DNA from: Candidatus Saccharimonadota bacterium
GTDB taxonomy: Bacteria; Patescibacteriota; Saccharimonadia; UBA4664
NCBI GenBank assembly: GCA_029288275.1
Contig: JARIHM010000169.1
Coordinates: 1-10,314 of the forward strand
Direction of reading: 5' to 3'
DNA: 10,314 nt
Below the pieces are notes generated by a model, which saw only the letters and a program-made list of their open reading frames with translations, made no database searches and was not told where the DNA came from. Made by a program: the position numbers and the translations under genes. Shown in pieces: positions 5,377-10,314 of this stretch (position 1 is its first letter; every line of letters begins with the position of its first letter).

Positions 5377-6945
5377 TTAGGGCAGCAATGTAACTGCGGC
5401 GTAGGTGTTCTCGCCATGCAAGCCGCAGTCGCTAGGCTCGAACAAGCACGACTGACGGCGCTGGTCAGTCCAGACCGCCACCGTGGCCAAGCCAACCGTA
5501 GTAAGCCCGCTGTAATCGCCGATGAAGCGCGACGCCCGCGGGAAATTGGCATTGATCGAGGTGGACGACCAACGGTTATCCTTGGTCGGATCCGACAGCG
5601 CCGTGCTCACCTGCGTTTGATGGAACTGCAAGCTGCCCGGTCGCTGCTCTACGGCCACGGTGTAGCCGTAGAGGTGGTTGTTCGGATCGTACGATCGGTC
5701 CATGTACCCGATCTGCAACCGGCCGAGACCATCATAGCTGGCCCAAGGGAAGAACTGGTCCCCCGGCTTGGCGATAGCCGTTGGCTGGCTCCAGGTGGTA
5801 CCTGAGTCGTAGCTCTGCGACACAATGATGTCGCTATTGGTCTTGGCAGTGTACGGATCCGAGCTCACCGGCAGCTGCGGCGCATTGCGGTCGTCAAACC
5901 ACACTACTGCCACATGCTTGGGGTTGAGCGGGTCTGCCGCCATGTTCCCCTGCATGAGGATGCGCAGCTCACTGTCCTGCATGGTCTGATGGCCATCCGT
6001 ATTCACCGGATAGTCGCCCTCGGTCAAGCCATCGTAGGCCTGGCCAATAAAGAACGGGCCAGCCATCAACGCACCCGTAGCCGGGTTGAGTCGCACGCTA
6101 AAATGCCGTGTTCGCTCAAGGTTGGTTGTGCTATCAGGCGCGTACTTGGTGGTGTTGTAGAACGTGGCCATGACCGTGCCATCACGAGCCACGGCAATGG
6201 CATTGCCCCACGTCTGATCGCAAGTATGAGGAGCTGTCAATCCCACACACTGCGGCGACGAGCCACCGATATTCTGCACGCTGCCAAAGTGCTGGCCGCC
6301 ATCATGCGACACCGCTGCCACGATTGGTGCAGTGGTCAGCTGGCTCTCGCCGCTATCGGTAAACTGGTAAACCACCCAGGTGATAGCCACGTTGCCTCGG
6401 CCCCAAGCGGCCAACTGCGGGTGATCATTGGTAGAGGTAGCCGTTCCCACAGCCACATTTACCATGGGCGACCACGTGAGGCCGCCATCATGACTGGCAG
6501 TAACCACTACGGCACTCGTGTCTTCGCACAGGCTGGCGTAGTACACTGTGCCCGCTGCATCAAATGCCAGCGACGGGTCGCCGGTGAACGTACACACGGC
6601 CGGATACGGCAGCGCCACATCGATCCACGAATGGCCGCCGTCCATCGACACATGAGCCCGCGACAACAACGTGCGCGTGGTCGCGCTGGGCTCCTGGTAG
6701 TCGTTCGCGCCAACCACCAGATTCAGCGGGTTGAGCGGATTGGCCGCCACCGCTGTTTCGTTATGGGGAGCATCCAGCTGATCACAACCGACCAACACAT
6801 TACGATCCAACGAAGGAGCCGAAGTGCACAACCGACTGCCGGAACTACCATCGGCGGCTGCCGCCTGAGCGGCAACAGGAGCCCCGCCTATCACTAACAG
6901 GCTGGCAGCTACCAGCGCCAACGGTCCTTGCTTCCACCTACGCAT
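5377..6945 (-). CDS. Secreted Asp-box (BNR) beta-propeller protein, sialidase-like
   Basis: This 522-residue protein begins with a textbook Sec signal peptide: positive MRRWK, a hydrophobic core at 9-22, and likely cleavage near AQA (26-28). Four Asp-box motifs (S-x-D-x-G-x-T-W) are visible: SMDGGHSW 100-107, SHDGGLTW 151-158, SHDGGQHF 213-220 and SYDSGTTW 378-385. Repeated V-V/W-x-D-D/Q-R strands (AVVWFDDRN about 346-353, AVWTDQR 490-496) also fit a sialidase-superfamily propeller. Eight Cys (40, 54, 118, 140, 233, 242, 500, 507) allow disulfides, consistent with export. I cannot identify the arginine triad and catalytic Tyr/Glu of true sialidases, so enzymatic activity is unproven; many such proteins only bind glycans. 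No membrane anchor or sorting motif follows, so it is probably released. AGGAGG lies 4 bases before the ATG, and its own promoter lies upstream. Confidence 0.85.
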   Translation of the reverse strand: MRRWKQGPLALVAASLLVIGGAPVAAQAAAADGSSGSRLCTSAPSLDRNVLVGCDQLDAPHNETAVAANPLNPLNLVVGANDYQEPSATTRTLLSRAHVSMDGGHSWIDVALPYPAVCTFTGDPSLAFDAAGTVYYASLCEDTSAVVVTASHDGGLTWSPMVNVAVGTATSTNDHPQLAAWGRGNVAITWVVYQFTDSGESQLTTAPIVAAVSHDGGQHFGSVQNIGGSSPQCVGLTAPHTCDQTWGNAIAVARDGTVMATFYNTTKYAPDSTTNLERTRHFSVRLNPATGALMAGPFFIGQAYDGLTEGDYPVNTDGHQTMQDSELRILMQGNMAADPLNPKHVAVVWFDDRNAPQLPVSSDPYTAKTNSDIIVSQSYDSGTTWSQPTAIAKPGDQFFPWASYDGLGRLQIGYMDRSYDPNNHLYGYTVAVEQRPGSLQFHQTQVSTALSDPTKDNRWSSTSINANFPRASRFIGDYSGLTTVGLATVAVWTDQRRQSCLFEPSDCGLHGENTYAAVTLLP

Positions 6946-6949
6946 ACAC

Positions 6950-6955
6950 CCTCCT
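6950..6955 (-). promoter_or_regulatory. Ribosome-binding site of the Asp-box protein gene
   Basis: AGGAGG on the - strand, 4 bases before the ATG at 6945. The match is full but the spacing is slightly short. It fixes the start at 6945, which also gives a complete signal peptide. Confidence 0.8.
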
Positions 6956-6962
6956 GGGTCAG

Positions 6963-6982
6963 GCGGTCTTTGAGTTGACCGC
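6963..6982 (-). other. Stem-loop at the predicted 5' end of the Asp-box mRNA
   Basis: GCGGTC and GACCGC form a perfect 6-bp stem (6982-6977 with 6968-6963) and an 8-base loop. It starts within a base or so of the predicted transcription start (about 6981) and ends 7 bases before the AGGAGG. It may protect the 5' end. Confidence 0.5.
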
Positions 6983-6987
6983 TACTT

Positions 6988-6993
6988 ATTATA
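6988..6993 (-). promoter_or_regulatory. -10 element of the Asp-box protein gene promoter
   Basis: TATAAT on the - strand (6993-6988) is a perfect -10 in a locally AT-rich stretch. The -35 is weak: TGAAAC at 7017-7012 with an 18-base spacer is the best I see. The predicted leader is about 35 bases. Readthrough from the repair genes upstream cannot be excluded, as no terminator is visible between 6994 and 7058. Confidence 0.6.
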
Positions 6994-7058
6994 CGCGATA
7001 ACGAAAGAATTGTTTCATATTTAAGAAGCGGCGTACGGCAAGCTAACTGCAGTTCATT

Positions 7059-7244
7059 CTAATCTAATGATCGCGCTGATGTAATCTGAGGAGCCAGCGA
7101 CTTGCCCACACGTAGCATCTGTTCCGACTGGGCGGCAAGAGATTCCTGATGCGCGGCGCTCAAGAGAGCCCCATAATTGTTAAAATGCTCCTCACGCTTA
7201 CCAGGATCGCTAGCTGATTCGGGAGATTGGTCAGGATTGCTCAT
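7059..7244 (-). CDS. Small hypothetical protein (61 residues)
   Basis: This short reading frame begins 18 bases after the ogt stop, with AAAAGGG about 6 bases before its ATG, and ends with TAG. The product is hydrophilic, starts with an acidic Ser/Pro/Asp-rich segment (2-20), and continues with a probable amphipathic helix (about 22-48, YGALLSAAHQESLAAQSEQM). There is no signal peptide, membrane segment or Cys. I do not recognise it. The position at the end of the repair gene run suggests co-transcription. Its length is near what chance allows, so the evidence is the binding site, the spacing and the absence of any other gene in 6946-7262. Confidence 0.5.
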   Translation of the reverse strand: MSNPDQSPESASDPGKREEHFNNYGALLSAAHQESLAAQSEQMLRVGKSLAPQITSARSLD

Positions 7245-7262
7245 ACGCTGCCCTTTTGGCCA

Positions 7263-7760
7263 TTATAGCAAGGTAGGCTGGGGCTTAGGTAAGACGCCCT
7301 CGTGCTCTAGCAGGAAGCGCTTAGCCTCCAGGCCGCCGGCGTAACCGGTCAGCTTGCCATTGGAGGCAATGACTCGGTGGCACGGCACAATGATGGAGAG
7401 CGGATTTTGGCCAATGGCGGCGCCGACAGCCCGTACCGCTTCCGGTAAGCCAATCGCCTGAGCCATCTGCAGGTATGAGCGGGTTTGGCCATAATTAATC
7501 TGGATTAGCTCCTGCCAGATGCGCCGCTGGAAAGCCGTTCCCTGCGCTTGGTACTGGATGTCAAAACGGGTACGCTGGCCAGCAAAGTACTCCTCTAATT
7601 GATGCAGTACCAGCGCAAATGGCGCCGCATCGGCAGTCCATTCGGGCTGAATAACCGGCTTGTTCCAGTACACTTCCCAGTGAATGCCGTGCAGCGTCTG
7701 ACCATCGCCGGTCAAGAGAACCGCGCCAGCCGGTGTCTGGCTCGTGGTGTAGTAGATCAT
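7263..7760 (-). CDS. ogt: Methylated-DNA-[protein]-cysteine S-methyltransferase (O6-alkylguanine repair)
   Basis: The product is a 165-residue suicide enzyme that moves the alkyl group from O6-alkylguanine (and O4-alkylthymine) in DNA to its own cysteine. The active-site motif PCHRV is at 126-130 with acceptor C127. R110 (the finger that flips the base), N119 and E154 (in the LEHEG tail) keep the spacing seen in human and bacterial family members. The N-terminal alpha/beta domain (1-70) and the C-terminal winged-helix domain (75-160) are complete. The frame stays open to 7808, but the ATG at 7760 is the proper start: a perfect AAGGAGG lies 5 bases before it, the protein then has the family's usual length, and it begins 1 base after the Ada-AlkA stop. 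It is thus translationally coupled to that gene. The same Ada-AlkA/Ogt gene order is known in mycobacteria. Confidence 0.95.
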   Translation of the reverse strand: MIYYTTSQTPAGAVLLTGDGQTLHGIHWEVYWNKPVIQPEWTADAAPFALVLHQLEEYFAGQRTRFDIQYQAQGTAFQRRIWQELIQINYGQTRSYLQMAQAIGLPEAVRAVGAAIGQNPLSIIVPCHRVIASNGKLTGYAGGLEAKRFLLEHEGVLPKPQPTLL

Positions 7761-7761
7761 A

Positions 7762-9156
7762 TTAGCCTCCTTGGTTTGAGAGGGAGCGCCAGAGCAGCAT
7801 AGTGGCATAACTGCGCCATGGTCGCCATCGGAGGGCCTGCTGGGTTACTTGCCGCTCAGTCGGCCGGCGGCCGTCAATCGTAAGGGCCTTTTGGATGCCC
7901 AGGTCGCCGGCCGGCAGCGCATCAGGCCAGTGCAGCACGCGCAAACGCAGGTATTCAGCCGTCCACGGACCAATGCCCGGAATAGCCACAAGCTGGTCAT
8001 AGAATCGACCCGGGTGACCCTCACTAAGACTAAGCTCACCCGCTATAACCCGCCGGCCGACTTCATGGATCGTAGCGGCCCGCTTAGCCGGCAATCCAAT
8101 GGCGGCAATGTCACCCGGGGTGGCGGCTCTGATCGCTTCTGGCGTAACCCCGATCCGTTCCACCAGCCGTCGCATAAGCGTGGTAGCCCCGGCCACGCTA
8201 ATTTGCTGACCAATAATCACTCGTAACAGGAGCTCAAAACCATCCCAAGCGCCAGGCACGCGCAAACCTGGATACTTCTGAAATAATACCGCCAGCAGCG
8301 GGTCTTCGGACAGTGCCGCCTCAATAGCGCAGGGATTGGCATCCAGATCAAATAGTTGCCGCACATGGCCTACAATGGCATGGGACTGACGGGACAGCTC
8401 AATGGGTACTTGAACGCGCAAATGATGCCGCTCTGGAACGTTGATTACTGTAATGACATAACCATCAATCGTTCGGCGATACATGTTGTCATCAATCGAC
8501 TCTAACGGCGTAGCCCGATCGGCTAGGAGCGCCAGGAGCCCCGTCCAGTCAAAGGGTGGCCGGTAGTCAGCTCGCAGCGTTAGATAGTTGGTGGCCGGTC
8601 TAGCCAAGCCCCGGCGGAACCGCTCAGGCGTGAATCCATAAGCTGCCCGCATATTAATGGTGAGCCGGCCCGGCGTATTAAAACCCGCTGAATAGGCCAC
8701 ATCGCTGATGGATAAATTGGTATCCTGCAGCAGCTGCTTAGCAAAGAGAAGCCGGCGGGTGGTGAGGTACTGCTTGGGATCCACTCCATAGGACTCTACA
8801 AATAAGCGGCGCAGATGCCGCTCGCTCAAGCCATAAGCTGCTGCTACGCCTTCTAATGTCTCATCCATGAGGAGCGTATCCTCGATCTGCTGACAGAGCA
8901 GATGGGCCGGTGAATCATTGGCTTCACGCACGGCGGGCGCCAGTTCGGGCCGACATCGCAAGCAAGGCCGATAGCCAGCTTTTTCGGCTTCGGCAGCTGT
9001 AGCCACAAAGGTACAGTTCTCTAGCTTGGGCACATGCGTGGGACAGATCGGACGACAATAGATGCCGGTGGTCTTCACGCAGATAAAGAACAGCCCATCA
9101 AACCGTGGATCGTGGGCCATTAATGCCCGGTAGTAGTCTGCTCGCGTCATTTCCAT
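7762..9156 (-). CDS. Ada-AlkA fusion: methyl-phosphotriester sensor/AraC regulator joined to 3-methyladenine DNA glycosylase II
   Basis: This is a 464-residue protein counted from the ATG at 9156. Residues 1-75 form the Ada zinc domain with all four ligands: C34 and C38 (YCRPIC), C65 and C68 (PCLRC). C34 corresponds to Ada Cys38, the methyl acceptor. Residues about 85-185 are an AraC-type helix-turn-helix pair (LEGVAAAYGLSERHLRRLF and ISDVAYSAGF). Residues about 190-300 match the AlkA N-terminal domain, and 300-464 the HhH-GPD glycosylase. The hairpin is LVAIPGIGPWTAEYLRLR (389-406), and catalytic D418 sits in ALPAGDLGIQK. Known role: after accepting a methyl from the DNA backbone it activates repair genes, while the glycosylase removes 3-methyladenine and similar bases. 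Ada's usual C-terminal methyltransferase is supplied by the adjacent ogt gene. Alternative starts are the GTG at 9162 and the ATG at 9150; 9156 is best spaced to GGTAGG. Confidence 0.93.
   Translation of the reverse strand: MEMTRADYYRALMAHDPRFDGLFFICVKTTGIYCRPICPTHVPKLENCTFVATAAEAEKAGYRPCLRCRPELAPAVREANDSPAHLLCQQIEDTLLMDETLEGVAAAYGLSERHLRRLFVESYGVDPKQYLTTRRLLFAKQLLQDTNLSISDVAYSAGFNTPGRLTINMRAAYGFTPERFRRGLARPATNYLTLRADYRPPFDWTGLLALLADRATPLESIDDNMYRRTIDGYVITVINVPERHHLRVQVPIELSRQSHAIVGHVRQLFDLDANPCAIEAALSEDPLLAVLFQKYPGLRVPGAWDGFELLLRVIIGQQISVAGATTLMRRLVERIGVTPEAIRAATPGDIAAIGLPAKRAATIHEVGRRVIAGELSLSEGHPGRFYDQLVAIPGIGPWTAEYLRLRVLHWPDALPAGDLGIQKALTIDGRRPTERQVTQQALRWRPWRSYATMLLWRSLSNQGG
7766..7772 (-). 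promoter_or_regulatory. Ribosome-binding site that decides the ogt start
   Basis: AAGGAGG on the - strand, 5 bases before the ATG at 7760 and inside the last codons of the Ada-AlkA gene. It is why the longer reading frame reaching 7808 is not used. Confidence 0.9.
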
Positions 9157-9163
9157 AATCACT

Positions 9164-9192
9164 AGCCTACCACCACTTAAAGATGGCAGGCT
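9164..9192 (-). promoter_or_regulatory. Hairpin that could mask the Ada-AlkA ribosome-binding site
   Basis: In the mRNA, AGCCTGCCA (9192-9184) pairs with TGGTAGGCT (9172-9164): nine pairs with one G-U, around an 11-base loop. The 3' arm contains GGTAGG, the only Shine-Dalgarno-like sequence before the start. This could lower basal translation. It fills most of the 54-base gap between the dehydrogenase stop (9211) and the ada-alkA start, and has no T-run, so it is not a normal terminator. Confidence 0.5.
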
Positions 9193-9210
9193 GCGTTTTC
9201 GGACATGAGT

Positions 9211-10011
9211 CTAGGATTGACGCAAAGAACGAGCCGCCATATGAATCGCTAGCTTGGCCGGCAGCAGACGCGGCAATTGAGCCCGCCAGTATGCCCACAT
9301 GGTGTCCACGACATACGGATTGTCCTTTTCAAGCGCTGCAAATGCTGACTGCACCGCTTGCTCTGGAGTGCGCTTCTTGGCGTTCACGGCCGGGCTTGTG
9401 GTACCCTGGCTCGTAAAGCCATCGCCCCTGTGAAAACCGGTATCAGTAGGCGCTGGGCATAAGGCCGTGATACGCAAGCCGCTCCTATGATACTCGCCCC
9501 AAAGCGCCTTGGTAAACGAGAGAACAAATGCCTTAGTTGCGCCATACATGGCCATGTATGGCCCGGGCCAGAATGAAGCCGATGAGGAGCCCACGTTTAC
9601 AATAGTACCCTCTCCGCGTGCTACCATTCCCGGCAAAAACAAATACGTCAGCTGGGCCACCGCTACGGCGTTCACCATAGCTTGAGCGTGCTCAGTAGCC
9701 AGTTTAAGCGTATGACTCGGCCCACGCGTGCCGAAGCCGGCCGCATTGATGAGCACCAACACCTCGCGACCAGTCTTAGCCACAACCCCCGCGATTTCAT
9801 TCGGAGCGGCCTCACGGCTTAGGTCGGCTGGCAGCTCCATAGTTTCAATACCGTACGTAGACTGGAGCTCGGACGCCACCGCCTTGAGGCCGGCTGCATC
9901 AACCGCTACCAGGATCACATTGGCACCACGATGAGCCAACTCCCGAGCAAATGCTCGGCCAATGCCTGACGAAGCCCCCGTTACTAAAGCCCACTTTCCT
10001 TGATACTGCAT
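9211..10011 (-). CDS. Classical short-chain dehydrogenase/reductase (SDR)
   Basis: This 266-residue NAD(P)-dependent oxidoreductase is the usual length for classical SDRs. The cofactor motif TGASSGIG is at 11-18, NAAG at 89-92, N114 is the structural catalytic Asn, and the S143-Y156-K160 catalytic set lies in GSSSAS and YGATK. PxPTDT (186-191 region) follows, as in the family. After the second strand the sequence is LVAVD (35-38 region), where many NADPH-dependent relatives have LVARR/LVARD; Val replaces that Arg, so the cofactor preference is unclear. Residues 230-266 are helical and basic, as in the DltE/YqjQ-like subgroup. The substrate is unknown. Its ATG overlaps the upstream regulator's TGA by one base (TGATG) with GGAGG nearby, so both are co-translated. 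Whether it acts in alkylation repair is not indicated by anything except position. Confidence 0.9.
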   Translation of the reverse strand: MQYQGKWALVTGASSGIGRAFARELAHRGANVILVAVDAAGLKAVASELQSTYGIETMELPADLSREAAPNEIAGVVAKTGREVLVLINAAGFGTRGPSHTLKLATEHAQAMVNAVAVAQLTYLFLPGMVARGEGTIVNVGSSSASFWPGPYMAMYGATKAFVLSFTKALWGEYHRSGLRITALCPAPTDTGFHRGDGFTSQGTTSPAVNAKKRTPEQAVQSAFAALEKDNPYVVDTMWAYWRAQLPRLLPAKLAIHMAARSLRQS

Positions 10012-10314
10012 CAGGCTTCCTCCCTAAATTTATGCGACTGTTCAAGCGCAGAAACAAAGCTTTTGAGCAGATTGATGCCCTCTCGGACATCGAGTGAATA
10101 GCGGCGCTGCGTGCCGGCTCGAGTGGCCTTAATGAGCCCCGCTGACTGCAAAATCTTCAGGTGATGCGAGACGGCCGGCCGCGAGATGCTCAGACGAGCT
10201 GTTAGTTCATTTACGCCCAGGGATTCATACTCACAAAGCAATAGGATAATCTGCTGTCGATTAACCTCGCCCACGGCGATAAATACCGGACCAGCTTGGC
10301 GAAAAACATCCCGT
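10011..10314 (-). CDS. ArsR-family winged-helix regulator (N-terminus off the window)
   Basis: The frame is open through the right edge: codons before the GTG at 10274 read RDVFRQAGPVFIA and join the conserved N-terminal helix, so that GTG is internal and the real start lies beyond 10314. One hundred residues are visible. The winged helix-turn-helix is ELTARLSISRPAVSHHLKILQSAGLI, followed by the wing TRAGTQRRYSLD and a C-terminal helix. The metal-binding motif ELCVCDL of arsenic/cadmium sensors is absent (NELTARL instead), and the only Cys (in LLLCEYE) is unpaired, so metal sensing is unlikely. It probably represses its own operon, including the dehydrogenase whose start overlaps its TGA. The inducer is unknown. 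Confidence 0.88.
   Translation of the reverse strand, partial: RDVFRQAGPVFIAVGEVNRQQIILLLCEYESLGVNELTARLSISRPAVSHHLKILQSAGLIKATRAGTQRRYSLDVREGINLLKSFVSALEQSHKFREEA
10019..10023 (-). promoter_or_regulatory. Ribosome-binding site of the SDR gene inside the ArsR gene
   Basis: GGAGG (- strand, within AGGGAGGAA) lies 7 bases before the ATG at 10011, inside the last codons of the regulator. It supports this start and coupled translation. Confidence 0.8.

Noticed and set aside
5914..6897. Long + strand open frame (327 codons) opposite the Asp-box protein gene
   Set aside because: It is rich in Arg, His and Ser with no recognisable motif, and lies wholly antisense to a gene with signal peptide, Asp-boxes and a good ribosome-binding site. 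It is a GC-rich shadow frame.
7761..7808. N-terminal extension of the Ogt frame to 7808
   Set aside because: It would overlap the Ada-AlkA gene and add 16 residues not typical of the family. The ATG at 7760 has a perfect AAGGAGG and gives the usual length.
10011..10274. GTG at 10274 as the start of the ArsR gene
   Set aside because: The frame stays open to the window edge and the upstream codons continue the conserved N-terminal region, so the gene is cut by the window rather than starting here.
1..10314. CRISPR arrays, tRNA/rRNA genes, insertion sequences, attachment sites or toxin-antitoxin pairs
   Set aside because: No spaced repeat array, no cloverleaf-like segment, no transposase or integrase motif, and no small gene pair with toxin features was seen on either strand.

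Overview
The window is bacterial chromosomal DNA, dense in genes (about 90% coding), fairly GC-rich, and read with the standard code: TAA, TAG and TGA all end recognisable genes. I saw no rRNA, tRNA, CRISPR array, transposase or phage gene. The host cannot be fixed from sequence alone. A processive GT2 synthase next to an exported GH18 protein, plus an orphan 174-residue protein that reminds me of proteins from candidate-phyla (Patescibacteria/Saccharibacteria-like) genomes, makes such a host my first guess, at low confidence. An actinobacterial or Chloroflexi-type host is an alternative, since the Ada-AlkA fusion next to ogt matches the mycobacterial arrangement.

Layout: bases 1-3330 are read on the + strand. 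A membrane glycosyltransferase, cut by the window edge, overlaps the start of a membrane-anchored GH18 chitinase-like protein with two C-terminal CBM5/12-like modules. An independent single-gene unit follows, with its own extended -10 promoter and encoding an unknown protein. A strong bidirectional terminator at 3346-3382 separates these genes from the rest, which are all on the - strand.

The - strand holds three blocks. First, a TetR repressor and a FAD monooxygenase form a two-gene operon, with a near-palindromic operator lying over the repressor's own start codon and a predicted leaderless mRNA. Second, a secreted Asp-box (sialidase-like) beta-propeller protein has its own promoter and RBS, and its mRNA would end in two successive hairpins. 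Third, a tightly packed run is read in the order ArsR-type regulator (running off the right edge), short-chain dehydrogenase, Ada-AlkA fusion, Ogt alkyltransferase and a 61-residue small protein.

The third block is a DNA-alkylation repair module. The Ada-AlkA protein senses methyl-phosphotriesters and excises alkylated bases, and Ogt repairs O6-alkylguanine directly. The SDR and ArsR genes are packed upstream, but their link to repair is only positional. The TetR-monooxygenase pair looks like a self-regulated unit for oxidising a small molecule. The GT2-GH18 pair looks like a surface-polysaccharide synthase with a partner hydrolase or binding protein. I found no clearly new defence or mobile system. 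The most unusual items are regulatory: the operator with a start codon at its centre, the hairpin covering the ada-alkA ribosome-binding site, and stem-loops at predicted mRNA 5' ends.
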